A stretch of 64,000 nucleotides of DNA from Bacillota bacterium (GTDB taxonomy: Bacteria > Bacillota > Clostridia > Christensenellales > SZUA-584), in contig JAEYZN010000007.1 of NCBI GenBank assembly GCA_023428025.1, forward strand, positions 15,410-79,409, written 5' to 3'. The position numbers and the translations under genes were made by a program. Each line of letters opens with the position of its first letter. Positions within the stretch are counted from its first letter, which is position 1. Under the pieces are notes generated by a model, which was not told the DNA's origin, ran no database searches, and was given only the letters and a program-made list of their open reading frames with translations. This document shows positions 7,785 through 17,189 of this stretch, piece after piece.

Positions 7785-8772
7785 CTCCCGTCTCCTCCTT
7801 GAGTATGTCGGCCACCTTCACTGCGTAATTTGACCCATGCATGCCTACAAATCCCTTAAATTTTGGTATATGCTCAACTTTTACTGTCACCGGCATATTG
7901 ATATTATGGTTCACCTGTATCACGTCACCCACTTCGGTATTGAGGATATCCTTGACTGTTGCCTGCGTCTCATTAAATATCACATTCAGCGTCAAAAAAA
8001 CATTGGAAAGATTTTGCCTGAGATCGCCCTTTTCAGACGCTTTGGCGTTCACGCCATTTGCGGTATACCATGTCTGCATCACCAGCTGCTTCGCAATAGG
8101 CTGAAGCGCCACATGCGGCAGGCAGATATTTATGATATCCGTCGTCTCGCCGATGCTGACTTTCATCGTGATGATGGCGATCGGCTCGTTTGCGGACACG
8201 ATCTGAACGTATTGGGAACTCGTCTCGATCCTTTCAAGATGGACGCTCACCTTGTTGATCTTCTCCCACGCATCGTTCATGATACCCAGCATGCTTTTGA
8301 TCACCCGTTCCATGATCGACAGCTCTATCTCGGTAAACGACTTGTCCATCGCCTGCTTTTCTCCCGTGCCGCCCAGCAACCTGCTGATAATCTCATAGGC
8401 GACGGCAGGTGAGATCAGAAACAGCGACGACCCTTCAAGGGGCGGCATGCTGATGATAGAAGCCACCACCGGCGACGGCATTGAGTTGCTCAACTCAGAA
8501 AATGACTGCTCTTCAATGGAAAGCACCTGCGCTTCACATATCGCCCGAAGCATTCCAGAGAGGAACGTGGAGAGGCGGCTGGCATAATTATCGTATATAA
8601 AATGCAGCGTCCTTATCTGTTCTTTGGAAAACTTGTTTGCGGTACGAAAGTCGTATAACCGAACCTGCGTATTCTCGGGTTCGGGCTCGTCCACTTCGGT
8701 CGCCACATCCCTGCCGGACGTCAATACGTTCAGGAGTTCATCTATTTCATTTTGTGATAGAATATTGGCCAA
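7762..8772 (-). CDS. fliM: Flagellar motor switch protein FliM
   Basis: A 336-residue C-ring protein that binds CheY-P and sets rotation direction. The N-terminal CheY-binding motif is present (LSQNEIDELLN), followed by the CheC-like middle domain and a C-terminal SpoA domain (VGDVIQVNHNINMPVTVKVE). It starts at a TTG codon with AAGGAG nine bases upstream. It lies between fliL and fliY in the usual order. Confidence 0.96.
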   Translation of the reverse strand: MANILSQNEIDELLNVLTSGRDVATEVDEPEPENTQVRLYDFRTANKFSKEQIRTLHFIYDNYASRLSTFLSGMLRAICEAQVLSIEEQSFSELSNSMPSPVVASIISMPPLEGSSLFLISPAVAYEIISRLLGGTGEKQAMDKSFTEIELSIMERVIKSMLGIMNDAWEKINKVSVHLERIETSSQYVQIVSANEPIAIITMKVSIGETTDIINICLPHVALQPIAKQLVMQTWYTANGVNAKASEKGDLRQNLSNVFLTLNVIFNETQATVKDILNTEVGDVIQVNHNINMPVTVKVEHIPKFKGFVGMHGSNYAVKVADILKEETGDDADDGQ

Positions 8773-8802
8773 GTGGGTATACTCCTTATCCGTTTGGAAT
8801 CT

Positions 8803-9201
8803 TTACTGAATCACAAAATCATTAAAATATACCTTCTGCAAGTAATCAATACCCATTTTCTCGGATATACTTGCCTTTATCTCTTCTCTTAGTTCATCCT
8901 GTATATTTTGGGCGCGCAGTTCTTCCTCATTCTTATTGCGCAGTGTAGACAAGATTATATCACGAATCACATGATTATTCTCCGTCAAATATTCGGTAAT
9001 CTTCTCAGTATCCGCGGTTGTTAATTCCAGCACCACAGCTGTTTTTAAAAGCCGCACACTGTCTTTTATATTCGTCACAAAACTTTCTCCAGGCGGATAA
9101 AACATAGTTTCCGGCTCCGGCGGGGGCTTCAAAAAGAAAAAGTAAACCGCTGCGCCGACAATAACCAAAACCAAGATAACGATGATGATGACTCTCTTCA
9201 T
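8803..9201 (-). CDS. fliL: Flagellar basal body-associated protein FliL
   Basis: A 132-residue single-pass inner-membrane protein. Residues 4-22 form the membrane anchor, and the remainder is the extracytoplasmic FliL domain ending in the typical VYFNDFVIQ. FliL surrounds or stabilises the MotAB stator in studied bacteria. It lies between motB and fliM; its start is 5 bases after the motB stop. Confidence 0.92.
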   Translation of the reverse strand: MKRVIIIVILVLVIVGAAVYFFFLKPPPEPETMFYPPGESFVTNIKDSVRLLKTAVVLELTTADTEKITEYLTENNHVIRDIILSTLRNKNEEELRAQNIQDELREEIKASISEKMGIDYLQKVYFNDFVIQ

Positions 9202-9206
9202 AAATG

Positions 9207-9992
9207 CTATTCCTCCATCTTTGCCTGTATCACAAAATCCACCCGGCGGTTGTTTGCTTTGCCTTCTTCCGTCTCATTCGTGTCCACCGGGCGGTATTCG
9301 CCGTAGCCGATGGGCACAATCTTAGACGGATCAATGCTTGTGATACTCAGCATATATCTTCGCACGCTTGTGGCCCGCATGGCCGACAAGTCTGTATTGT
9401 CCTTGTACTTTGTCGAGCTTATCGGGACACTGTCGGTATGTCCTTCCACCCATATCAACTCAGTAAAGTCATCATATTCGCTGATGATCTCGCTCATTTT
9501 CTCCAATATCGTCAACGCATCCGGCCTTATATCCACACTTGCGGAGTTAAACAGCGCCGATTCCGTCATCCGGATCAGAATGGCTTCGTCGCCCTCCTGT
9601 TCCACCTTGAGAAGTGATTCGAGCTGATTATCCCTGATGTATCCCTGGATCTTTTCAAACAGTTCAACAAACTTTTTCTTTATTCCCGTCAGCCCGGTAT
9701 CCGTGGCTGCACCGCTGACCGCAGACAATTCCGGCGTGGGCTCTACAATGGGCTCCCAGGCATCTCCGGCCATCGCTTCTTCGATCACTTCATCCGGGTC
9801 AAGCGCTTGCACAGCCACATAGGGAGCGCCTGAAAAAGACAACACAATCTCTCTCCATTTTTCCGCATTGATGGAGGAGAATGAGAACAGCAGAACAAAG
9901 AATGTCAGCAGCAGCGTGACCATATCCCCGTATGTATTCATCCACGCCGGCGCGCCCTCTTCTTCGGGCGGCGCTGGCTTTCTTCTCGCCAT
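9207..9992 (-). CDS. motB: Stator protein MotB
   Basis: A 261-residue stator subunit. A single membrane helix near residues 20-40 carries the conserved aspartate in YGDMVTLLLTFF that conducts ions. The periplasmic-side OmpA-like domain at about 130-255 contains VEGHTDSVPI and NNRRVDF for peptidoglycan binding. It follows motA with almost no gap and precedes fliL. Confidence 0.96.
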   Translation of the reverse strand: MARRKPAPPEEEGAPAWMNTYGDMVTLLLTFFVLLFSFSSINAEKWREIVLSFSGAPYVAVQALDPDEVIEEAMAGDAWEPIVEPTPELSAVSGAATDTGLTGIKKKFVELFEKIQGYIRDNQLESLLKVEQEGDEAILIRMTESALFNSASVDIRPDALTILEKMSEIISEYDDFTELIWVEGHTDSVPISSTKYKDNTDLSAMRATSVRRYMLSITSIDPSKIVPIGYGEYRPVDTNETEEGKANNRRVDFVIQAKMEE

Positions 9993-9993
9993 C

Positions 9994-10794
9994 TCAGGAT
10001 ATCTCCTTCATTTCAGGATTGACCTGGGACTCAGCTTTCGTTATTTCATGGCGTGAAATAAACGCTGACAATTTATCTTTGATAATTCTCGGGTTTTCAC
10101 CATCCTGTATGGACAGCAGTCCTTCCATATACAGTTCCTTTTGCAGCGCTTCATTGTCACTTAGAACCTTGAGCTTTTTGGATATAGGCGTAAACACCAG
10201 ATTGGCCAGCACAATACCATAAAATGTAGTGACCAAGGCAACCGCCATATTGGGTCCAAGCGCTTCGGTATCGCTCAGATTCTTCAGCATCAGTATCAAG
10301 CCGATGAGCGTCCCGATCATCCCGTAGGCCGGCGCGTAAGCCGCCATGCTGTTGATGATGTTCTGCCCCTGCGTATGGCGCTCCTGTATGAACGCGATCT
10401 CCGTCTCCATGATGCTTTTGACGAGTTCTCCATCCGCACCGTCTACGATCAGCATGATGCCTTTCTGCAGGAAAGGATTCTCCACCTCATCCACTGCGTC
10501 TTCCAGCGCCAGCAGACCCTCGCGCCGCGCCACATTGGCGATCTTGATGATCATTTCGATGTCTTCGTACAGATCAATGCGCTTTTCTTTAAAAGCCATG
10601 GTATAGACGGTCTTTAAAGATCTGAGCATTTTCCCGGGATAAGATACGACAGTGGATGCGATTGTTCCTCCGACAACGACGAATATGGACGGAAGATCAT
10701 AAAATGCTCCCAGGTCACCGCTTAAGAGTATTGATATAGCGATACATGCCACGCCGGCTCCAAGACCGATTACCGTTGTTTTATCCAAAGTCAT
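9994..10794 (-). CDS. motA: Stator protein MotA
   Basis: A 266-residue four-helix ion-channel subunit that couples ion flow to FliG torque. Conserved pieces include the first helices (VIGLGAGVACIAISI), the cytoplasmic loop, and the third and fourth helices (AYAPAYGMIGTLIGLILML, AVALVTTFYGIVLANLVF). It sits between flbD and motB inside the flagellar cluster. Confidence 0.96.
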   Translation of the reverse strand: MTLDKTTVIGLGAGVACIAISILLSGDLGAFYDLPSIFVVVGGTIASTVVSYPGKMLRSLKTVYTMAFKEKRIDLYEDIEMIIKIANVARREGLLALEDAVDEVENPFLQKGIMLIVDGADGELVKSIMETEIAFIQERHTQGQNIINSMAAYAPAYGMIGTLIGLILMLKNLSDTEALGPNMAVALVTTFYGIVLANLVFTPISKKLKVLSDNEALQKELYMEGLLSIQDGENPRIIKDKLSAFISRHEITKAESQVNPEMKEIS

Positions 10795-10799
10795 TACCT

Positions 10800-11012
10800 C
10801 TACTTGCCTTCAGCAGCGTCGCCCCAAATCGAGCAATGAATCTTTCTCTTGTACTCCAATATGAGCCTTTGCAGTTCGTTGCACGACTCGGCCACAACAA
10901 TCTTACGGCCAGACATCATCGAGACCACCGTATTGGGCGTCTCTTCCGCAAATTCGATCAACTCGCAGTTGATGAGAAATTCCTCATTGTTTAAACGATG
11001 TACTCTGATCAA
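10800..11012 (-). CDS. flbD: Flagellar protein FlbD
   Basis: A 70-residue FlbD/SwrD family protein. The start MIRVHRLNNEEFLINCELIE and the segment VVSMMSGRKIVVAES are typical. In Bacillus subtilis SwrD raises motor torque, presumably through the stator, which suits its place just before motA/motB. The start is TTG, with AAAGGA ten bases upstream. A strong intrinsic terminator separates it from flgE, so it may head its own transcript or depend on read-through. Confidence 0.9.
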   Translation of the reverse strand: MIRVHRLNNEEFLINCELIEFAEETPNTVVSMMSGRKIVVAESCNELQRLILEYKRKIHCSIWGDAAEGK

Positions 11013-11043
11013 GTTGATATAATCCTTTCATCAGCTTTTGATA

Positions 11044-11074
11044 AAAAGCCGGCGCACCGACACAGTACGCCGGC
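11044..11074 (-). terminator. Intrinsic terminator inside the flagellar operon (flgE-flbD)
   Basis: On the minus strand a 10-bp GC-rich stem (GCCGGCGTAC with GTGCGCCGGC, one GU pair) with a 7-base loop is followed by TTTTTATC. It stands 32 bases upstream of flbD and would lower expression of flbD-motA-motB-fliL-fliM-fliY relative to the hook genes. Confidence 0.85.
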
Positions 11075-11120
11075 CACAAGCCATGATATTTCCCGAAAAG
11101 ACGCCGCTTCAAGGAAGATA

Positions 11121-11996
11121 TTATCTCACCATGTTAACCAGCTCTTCAAGCATTTCATCCGTGGTGGTGATGATTCTCGAGTTGGCCTGGAAACCTCTCT
11201 GTGTGGTGATCATATCCGCAAACTGAGCCGTCAGGTCCACGTTGGACATCTCCAGCGAGCCGGGGTTCAAGCCGCCGCTGCCGCCCATTCCCGGCGTGCT
11301 GTATACCGGATCGCCCGAGTTGACCGATGTACGATAAGAATTCTCGCCGGTCTTCTCGAGGCCGTTGGGGTTGGAAAACTGCGCCAGAATGATCTGCCCC
11401 AGCACGGAACTTTCGCTGGTTGTTTCATCCAGCGCCACCACCTGGCCGTTCGCGCCGATGGAAACATCATAGTAATCCGGGTCCACAAAGATTCTCTGCA
11501 TCGTCAGGTGTGCGCCGGGATCCGTGGGGTCGCATATGGCATTGGCGGCGTTCCTGTAAACAAGATCGCCGTCCGTATCCACCTCATAACCCATGACATA
11601 GTTGCCGTTGGAATCCACCAGATAATTTTCGCGATCCGTATAGAAGTTGCCTGCGCGCGTATATGTGTATGCGGCGCCGTCCTGTATCACGAAGTAGCCG
11701 TCGCCGTCGATGGCGAGATCCAGCGGACTTCCCGTATACTGCGAAGACGACTCGGTGTTGAGCACGTCGATGGTCGCCAGCTGTACGCCAAGGCCCACCT
11801 GCTGCGGGTTGGTGCCGCCCGTGGTGCCATTGCCTGCCGAAGCCGGCGACACCGTCTGGCTGTAGATATCCTGGAATATCACGCGGCTGGCTTTGAAGCC
11901 AACCGTGTTGACGTTGGCAATGTTGTTGCCGATCACATCCATCTTGGTCTGGTGGTTTTTGAGTCCGGTCACGCCGGAGTATAATGCACGCATCAT
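11121..11996 (-). CDS. flgE: Flagellar hook protein FlgE (short form)
   Basis: A 291-residue axial protein with the FlgE/F/G N-terminal rod signature (ALYSGVTGLKNHQTKMDVIG), the DGDGYFVI segment near 105 and the C-terminal DMITTQRGFQANSRII helix. Its position just after flgD and fliK identifies it as the hook subunit. At 291 residues it lacks most of the outer variable domain of longer hook proteins, as in some Clostridia. Two adjacent ATG codons follow an AGGAGG site. Confidence 0.85.
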   Translation of the reverse strand: MMRALYSGVTGLKNHQTKMDVIGNNIANVNTVGFKASRVIFQDIYSQTVSPASAGNGTTGGTNPQQVGLGVQLATIDVLNTESSSQYTGSPLDLAIDGDGYFVIQDGAAYTYTRAGNFYTDRENYLVDSNGNYVMGYEVDTDGDLVYRNAANAICDPTDPGAHLTMQRIFVDPDYYDVSIGANGQVVALDETTSESSVLGQIILAQFSNPNGLEKTGENSYRTSVNSGDPVYSTPGMGGSGGLNPGSLEMSNVDLTAQFADMITTQRGFQANSRIITTTDEMLEELVNMVR

Positions 11997-12015
11997 AGTA
12001 ATTTTACCTCCTCAT

Positions 12016-12624
12016 TTATTCGTTAGATATTTCTGTAATGTTGGATACGGGGATGTTCTTGTCGTTCACCACCGCATAAATCACGCCATCCTTGACCAAT
12101 ATCTTGGACACCACGCCCGTTTCTGTACTTACCGTTCCGTCTTCGGCTTTCACCGATGCCGTCACCGTACGTCCGATCAGGCTGGCGCTTTGCAGTATCT
12201 CTTCATCCAGCCCGCCTTCCAAGGCAGAGCTGTCGATCACGCCGACCACGCTGGTGGCCTTGTATGTGTTGCCGCCCACCATCACGTAGTTGATCCCGGC
12301 TTCCCTGACAACGCCGTCCACTTTGCCGCGGATCAGATTCTCTCCATCCTGTATGTATACATATTGACCGATCATGCTGTACGCCTGGCTGGTCGAGAAG
12401 CTTGTCCCCAATTCCTTGATCTGCTCCAGCATCGTAAACTGGGCCATCTGCGCCAGAAATTCGGTATTGCCTGTCGGCTCAAGGGGATCCTGATTGGCCA
12501 TCTGGGACACCAGTATCTTCAGAAAATCGTCCTGGCCGAGGCTCTTGTTGGTGTTCCGCGTCTTTTTAAAATCTTCGAGTGTCCGGGTTGCGGACGCCTG
12601 ATCGGTTGCCGTTACGCTAGACAT
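12016..12624 (-). CDS. flgD: Hook assembly scaffold FlgD
   Basis: A 202-residue hook-cap protein needed to polymerise FlgE. The conserved N-terminal export and cap segment is visible (GQDDFLKILVSQMANQDP, then LAQMAQFTMLEQI). The C-terminal half is predicted beta-rich. The order fliK-flgD-flgE is standard. Confidence 0.94.
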   Translation of the reverse strand: MSSVTATDQASATRTLEDFKKTRNTNKSLGQDDFLKILVSQMANQDPLEPTGNTEFLAQMAQFTMLEQIKELGTSFSTSQAYSMIGQYVYIQDGENLIRGKVDGVVREAGINYVMVGGNTYKATSVVGVIDSSALEGGLDEEILQSASLIGRTVTASVKAEDGTVSTETGVVSKILVKDGVIYAVVNDKNIPVSNITEISNE

Positions 12625-12639
12625 TGTTTCTCCTTCCGC

Positions 12640-13953
12640 TCACGCCAGATATTCCACTGAGCTGCCGACGCGCAGCTCCGAGATTGGCGTTATCGTTTCA
12701 AAGACATCGCCGCCGGAATACCTGTCTGAACTCCATCCGGCCTGCCCTTCCCTTTTCTGGCCGCCTCCGTTGGACGATTGCCCGAACGACTCCCGCCCTG
12801 CTGCCATCGGCTCCTGGTACGATACATCCACATTGGAGAGGACGATTCCTTTTTCCTTGAGAGCATTCTGCAGCGAACTCGTCTGGTCAGAGAACATTCC
12901 TTTGACTGTCAGATCGTCCGTTCTCACATGCATGCGGATCTCGCCGCCCTCCATCGTCAGCTTGATGCTGACCTTGCCCAGAAAGTCGGGCTTTAGGTCC
13001 ACGTCAAACTCGTACCGGCCTTCACGCACGCTGGCGCTGGCCTTGTCCACAATACGGACCACATTGTCTTTGACAAAATCCGGTGTGGCTTTCTGGGCCG
13101 TCTCCTGAGCCGCGTCTGCCCGAGGCGTTTTGGCCGTCGCCGCCGATGCTTCCGCACCTGCGCTGGCCGCGGTCGTCTGCGGCATCTCGACCGCCGCTTG
13201 TGTGCTCTCGGGCTTCTCCAACGGCGCGGTCTGCGCCGGTTCCGCAGGCGTATCGGACATGGCGGCCTGTTGTCCGTCAGAAGAGGTCTTGGGCTGCACC
13301 GGCTGTACAACGCCCTGCTTTTCGGCAGGCGCGTCACCCTGCTGTGCCGGTATGGCCTGCGCCACATTGTCAGTAGACATCTTGCTCTTCAGCAGCTGTG
13401 CCGCTTCGTCTCCATCCGGCGGCAATGCCGCCTCCGCAGGCTGCGCCTGATTGTTGGTACTCTCGAGGGAGCCCGAATACTTTCCAGCGTCGGCGTTCGC
13501 CTGCTGCGGCGCATCCTGCGCCAGCCCGCCTGGCTGTTCATTGGTAAGCATCCTTGCAAATTGATCGGATATCTGCGCCTGCTGGACATTCGCCGCATCG
13601 GAAGCCTGGGCCTCCCTTGCCGTCGTCTGCACTGTCTCCGCCGCAGCGGCGTTCGTATCCGTCTGATAATCCAGCAATCCGAATCCTTCGAGAATGCCAA
13701 CAATCCCCTGCGGCAGCTGCTGCGCCGCGTTCATCGTGGCCATGCTGAAATCCTGCATCGGCACACTTGTTGCCTGAACCGTCACAGGCGCCGTCATCGC
13801 GGTGCAGCTCTCCAGCTTCTTTTTAAAGTCGCTCGAGACCATCTGCGCTGCGTTCCTGCCGCCTTTCAGGCTGCCAACAGTCTGTATGCCTTTTGTGTCC
13901 GTTGCTGCGTAGCCGGGCGTCTCCATACCCGCCAGCATATTGCTGCTACCCAT
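12640..13953 (-). CDS. fliK: Hook-length control protein FliK
   Basis: A 437-residue secreted molecular ruler. The first 290 residues are Ala/Gln/Pro-rich and low in complexity, as expected for the extended ruler. The C-terminal Flg_hook domain (about 300-400: RYEFDVDLKPDFLGKVSIKL, GEIRMHVRTD) would trigger the FlhB specificity switch. It precedes flgD. A second protein with a similar C-terminal design is encoded at 45066-46622. Confidence 0.88.
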   Translation of the reverse strand: MGSSNMLAGMETPGYAATDTKGIQTVGSLKGGRNAAQMVSSDFKKKLESCTAMTAPVTVQATSVPMQDFSMATMNAAQQLPQGIVGILEGFGLLDYQTDTNAAAAETVQTTAREAQASDAANVQQAQISDQFARMLTNEQPGGLAQDAPQQANADAGKYSGSLESTNNQAQPAEAALPPDGDEAAQLLKSKMSTDNVAQAIPAQQGDAPAEKQGVVQPVQPKTSSDGQQAAMSDTPAEPAQTAPLEKPESTQAAVEMPQTTAASAGAEASAATAKTPRADAAQETAQKATPDFVKDNVVRIVDKASASVREGRYEFDVDLKPDFLGKVSIKLTMEGGEIRMHVRTDDLTVKGMFSDQTSSLQNALKEKGIVLSNVDVSYQEPMAAGRESFGQSSNGGGQKREGQAGWSSDRYSGGDVFETITPISELRVGSSVEYLA

Positions 13954-14008
13954 TCTCGCTGTCCTCCTTCTCCGCCAATCGCATCTTCCTCCTTATTCTC
14001 AAAGATAT

Positions 14009-14662
14009 CTATTTTATCATCGCTGATAAAACCTTGGTTGCCAGCTTCGCCTCCATATTGCTGATTATGGCCGCCGACTTATTGCTGGGTATGACCATCA
14101 GCAGCGCCACCATGTCGTCCACCGTGTCCAGCCCGGATATGGCTGTGGCAGCCACCGCCGGTTCCATATTTTCAAATATTTTGGCCGTGGCGGCGATATC
14201 GTCTTGTGTCTGCTGCGTCTCCTGCACGCTGGCCTCCGCAGCCGCAACCGCTTCCTCCCGTGCCTCCAGCGCCGTTTCCTGGTCATTCAGCGCCGTCTCT
14301 TTGTCTTTAAGGTCCTGCGACTTTTTCTTCAGCGTGGCCGACTGCGCATCCAAGTCTGACGCCAGCTCATCCAGTTCCTTTTGTCTTTGCTCGAGCTCCG
14401 CGGCAGCTATGGCGGCGCTTTCTCCCTCCGCCGCCACCTGTTCTGTCTGCAGCGAATCCGCCAGTATTTGCCGCAGGCCGCCCACATTCAGGTATACCAG
14501 CGTCACCGCCGCAATGATCACGACGACCAGGAAGATTGCCAGCACCATGCCACCCGAGACCTTTTTCTTTGGCTTGGTTGTGCTGACGGGTTTCGTTGAT
14601 AACCCCAGCTTTCCTGCCGGCGGCGTCGCCATATTCTTTTTGGCTTCCATTTTCTCTGCCAT
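14009..14662 (-). CDS. MotE/YlxF-like flagellar protein
   Basis: A 217-residue protein with one membrane helix (about 38-60), a long Glu/Ala/Lys coiled coil (about 90-155) and a C-terminal MgtE-N-like region (KIFENMEPAVAATAISGLD and LLMVIPSNKSAAIISNME). It occupies the ylxF slot between fliJ and fliK of Bacillus-type operons. Related MotE proteins chaperone MotC in other bacteria, but the role in Firmicutes is unsettled. Confidence 0.78.
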   Translation of the reverse strand: MAEKMEAKKNMATPPAGKLGLSTKPVSTTKPKKKVSGGMVLAIFLVVVIIAAVTLVYLNVGGLRQILADSLQTEQVAAEGESAAIAAAELEQRQKELDELASDLDAQSATLKKKSQDLKDKETALNDQETALEAREEAVAAAEASVQETQQTQDDIAATAKIFENMEPAVAATAISGLDTVDDMVALLMVIPSNKSAAIISNMEAKLATKVLSAMIK

Positions 14663-14672
14663 GCTTTTTCCC

Positions 14673-15113
14673 TTATGAAGTGGTCACGTTGAACGAGACC
14701 AGGTCGTCCACAAATTTGTCGTGCTGCTTTTTTGCGTTATCCATATACTCGGCGTACTGTGTTTCCCGCAGCTTGTCCAGCAGTTTGATATCCTTGCGCG
14801 TTTGGACCAGTTTTTGCATCCGCTGCTCCTTTTCTTTCTCCAGACGGCTAATCTCCAGCTGTATCGTGGTCATCGCCGCCTTCAGGCTGTCGAAGAAAGT
14901 GCCGTAGTCCTGGACACGGTTGGCCGTCACACCCTTGGACACGGCGGTGCAGTATTCGCCCTTCGTCCTGTCAAAATCGCTGTTCAACTGCTCCAGCTCC
15001 TTGTGGCGCTTGGTCAGTTCGGCTTCGATATTCTTCAGTTCCAGCTTCTGCTGCTTCTCTATACTAAGCTGCATGTCATACCAGGACTGCAATGTAAACA
15101 CAAATTTCTTCAT
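14673..15113 (-). CDS. fliJ: Flagellar export chaperone FliJ
   Basis: A 146-residue, almost wholly coiled-coil cytoplasmic protein opening with KKFVFTLQSWYDMQLSIE, typical of FliJ. It is the stalk of the FliH-FliI-FliJ export ATPase complex. It overlaps the end of fliI by 4 bases (ATGA), indicating coupling. Confidence 0.9.
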   Translation of the reverse strand: MKKFVFTLQSWYDMQLSIEKQQKLELKNIEAELTKRHKELEQLNSDFDRTKGEYCTAVSKGVTANRVQDYGTFFDSLKAAMTTIQLEISRLEKEKEQRMQKLVQTRKDIKLLDKLRETQYAEYMDNAKKQHDKFVDDLVSFNVTTS

Positions 15114-16441
15114 ACCGCGCTGCGCCTGTCATAGATTTTGGAGACCAACTCCATGGTATCCTCAAACGTGAACCGCTCGCCCACCTGCTGCTTTAACAGC
15201 GCGTTCACATGGTCTATCTGGTCGATCGCTTCGTCTATCTTCCTGTTGGTGCCCGCCTTATAGGCCCCGATGGATATCAGGTCCTGTGCGTCCCTGTAGG
15301 TGGACATCAGCGTCCGGATATACGCTGTCTTCGGCAGATGCTCTTTGGGCATCACATCCGGCATCAGACGGCTGACGCTCTGCAGCACGTCGATTGCCGG
15401 ATAATGGTTGCTGTTCGCCATCTTTCTCGAAAGTACGATATGCCCGTCCAGTATGCCGCGCACCGTGTCCGCGATGGGCTCGTCCATGTCGTCGCCTTCC
15501 ACCAGCACCGTGTACAGCCCGGTGATAGAGCCTTTGCTGCACATGCCCGCACGCTCCAGCAGCTTGGGCATGATCGCATACACCGAGGGCGTAAACCCTC
15601 TGGATACCGGCGGTTCGCCGATCGCCATGCCGATTTCCCTTTGGGCCATGGCGAAACGCGTCAGCGAGTCCATCATCAGCATCACGTTCAAACCCTGGTC
15701 GCGGAAGTATTCGGCTATCGCCGTGCCCACCATGGCGGATTTAAGCCTCACCAGCGCCGGCTGGTCGGACGTCGCCACAATCAGCACCGAACGTTTGAGC
15801 CCTTCCTCTTGAAGGTCCTTCTCCAGAAAGTCCTTCACCTCGCGGCCTCTCTCGCCGATCAGCACGATCACGTTGATATCCGCCGACGTGTTACGGGCGA
15901 TCATGCCGAGCAGCGTGCTCTTTCCCACGCCGCTGCCGGCGAATATGCCCACTCTCTGTCCCTTACCCAGCGTCAGCATCGAATCGATGGCCTTGACGCC
16001 CAGCGAGAGCTGTTCGGTGATGCGGCGGCGCTCCATCGGGTTGGGCGGGTTGTTCATGATCGGGTAATATCCCTCCGCCTTCACCGGCCCCAGCCCGTCC
16101 ATCGGGTTGGCCAGCCCGTCCAGCACCCGGCCGCAGAACTCCCGCCCCACCGGTACGCTGAGCGAACGGTTGTCCGATACCACGTAGCTGTTCGGGCCCA
16201 CGCCCGCCAGCTCTCCGAAGGGCATCAGCAGCACCTTTTTTTCCTTAAAGCCCACCACCTCGGACAGGACGAATTTATCCTTGCTGTCGGTGTATATACG
16301 GCAGATGTCGCCCAGCTTGCAGCCAAGGCCCGCCGCTTCCACCGTCAGGCCGTAAACCTGGCTGACACGGCCGCCATACTCAAAAAACTCTTTGTCCCTG
16401 AGCGCGTTCCGATAGCGCTCAGCGCTCTCAAAACCGGCCAT
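15110..16441 (-). CDS. fliI: Flagellum-specific export ATPase FliI
   Basis: A 443-residue F1-beta-like ATPase that energises export of flagellar proteins. The Walker A loop GSGVGKST lies near residue 172, a Walker B-like LMMDSLTRFA follows, and the GEPPVSRGFTPSVYA segment is characteristic. The start is taken as ATG 16441, one base after the fliH stop and with GGAG/AGGTGG upstream; a longer frame begins at 16462 inside fliH. Confidence 0.96.
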   Translation of the reverse strand: MAGFESAERYRNALRDKEFFEYGGRVSQVYGLTVEAAGLGCKLGDICRIYTDSKDKFVLSEVVGFKEKKVLLMPFGELAGVGPNSYVVSDNRSLSVPVGREFCGRVLDGLANPMDGLGPVKAEGYYPIMNNPPNPMERRRITEQLSLGVKAIDSMLTLGKGQRVGIFAGSGVGKSTLLGMIARNTSADINVIVLIGERGREVKDFLEKDLQEEGLKRSVLIVATSDQPALVRLKSAMVGTAIAEYFRDQGLNVMLMMDSLTRFAMAQREIGMAIGEPPVSRGFTPSVYAIMPKLLERAGMCSKGSITGLYTVLVEGDDMDEPIADTVRGILDGHIVLSRKMANSNHYPAIDVLQSVSRLMPDVMPKEHLPKTAYIRTLMSTYRDAQDLISIGAYKAGTNRKIDEAIDQIDHVNALLKQQVGERFTFEDTMELVSKIYDRRSAV

Positions 16442-16442
16442 G

Positions 16443-17189
16443 TTACTCCACCTGCTCCTCAAGATACTGCCGGGTCTTCTCCAGCTGCATCGCGATCCCG
16501 GCGTTTACGACCTCTTCGTCGGACTCAATCACCAGGTCGCCCGTCTCCATATTCGGGTCGCAGACGACTTCGAAATCGCCGCAATCCGTTGCCTCCTGCA
16601 GCCATTGCCCGCCATCCTTGAAATACTTGTCAAACTCTCCCCGGCCCACGCGCAGCGTGAAATCGTCTGCGCGCTTGAGTCCCAGAACCGCCTTTTTGGC
16701 GATCTCCATATACACTTTATCGTCCTTCTGTAATTGAATGTTAATTATTTTTTCCGCAATGTCCATCGACAGCCCCAGCACACTTTCCTTCAGGTCGTTA
16801 TAAAGCCCCTCCCGATATGCGGACAATTCCGTGATCAGCTTACGCGCCTTTTCATTCTGGGCCTCCGTCATCCCGGTGATCTTTTGCGCCGCGTCGGCCA
16901 TTCCCGCGTCGTAGCCTTCCTGCCAGGCCTCTTCTTTGATTTCTTCCGCACGGGCATTCGCCCCCTGGATTGTCTGCTGCGCCTTGGCCTGCGCGTTATA
17001 CATCAGATCACGCGCTTTGTCGCGAACAGCCTGGGGTATCTGCAAATCCGCTTCCAGTGCGGCCGGTTCGTTCTCCATTACGCCTTTGGAGTTGTCTTTA
17101 TGCGTCTCCTTATGCGTGATCACGATGTAAGATCGGTTCACATTCATGTTGTCGACAAGCGTCTTATCGATCTTAAACAACGAGCTCAT
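16443..17189 (-). CDS. fliH: Flagellar assembly protein FliH
   Basis: A 248-residue negative regulator and anchor of FliI. The central helical region with small residues (KARDLMYNAQAKAQQTIQ) and the V-ATPase-E-like C-terminal domain (RRADDFTLRVG, DLVIESDEEVVNAGI) fit the family. The start is uncertain: ATG 17189 touches a GGAGG site, a TTG nine bases on has better spacing, and the frame is open to 17231 within fliG. It overlaps the fliG end, as expected for coupled genes. Confidence 0.9.
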   Translation of the reverse strand: MSSLFKIDKTLVDNMNVNRSYIVITHKETHKDNSKGVMENEPAALEADLQIPQAVRDKARDLMYNAQAKAQQTIQGANARAEEIKEEAWQEGYDAGMADAAQKITGMTEAQNEKARKLITELSAYREGLYNDLKESVLGLSMDIAEKIINIQLQKDDKVYMEIAKKAVLGLKRADDFTLRVGRGEFDKYFKDGGQWLQEATDCGDFEVVCDPNMETGDLVIESDEEVVNAGIAMQLEKTRQYLEEQVE

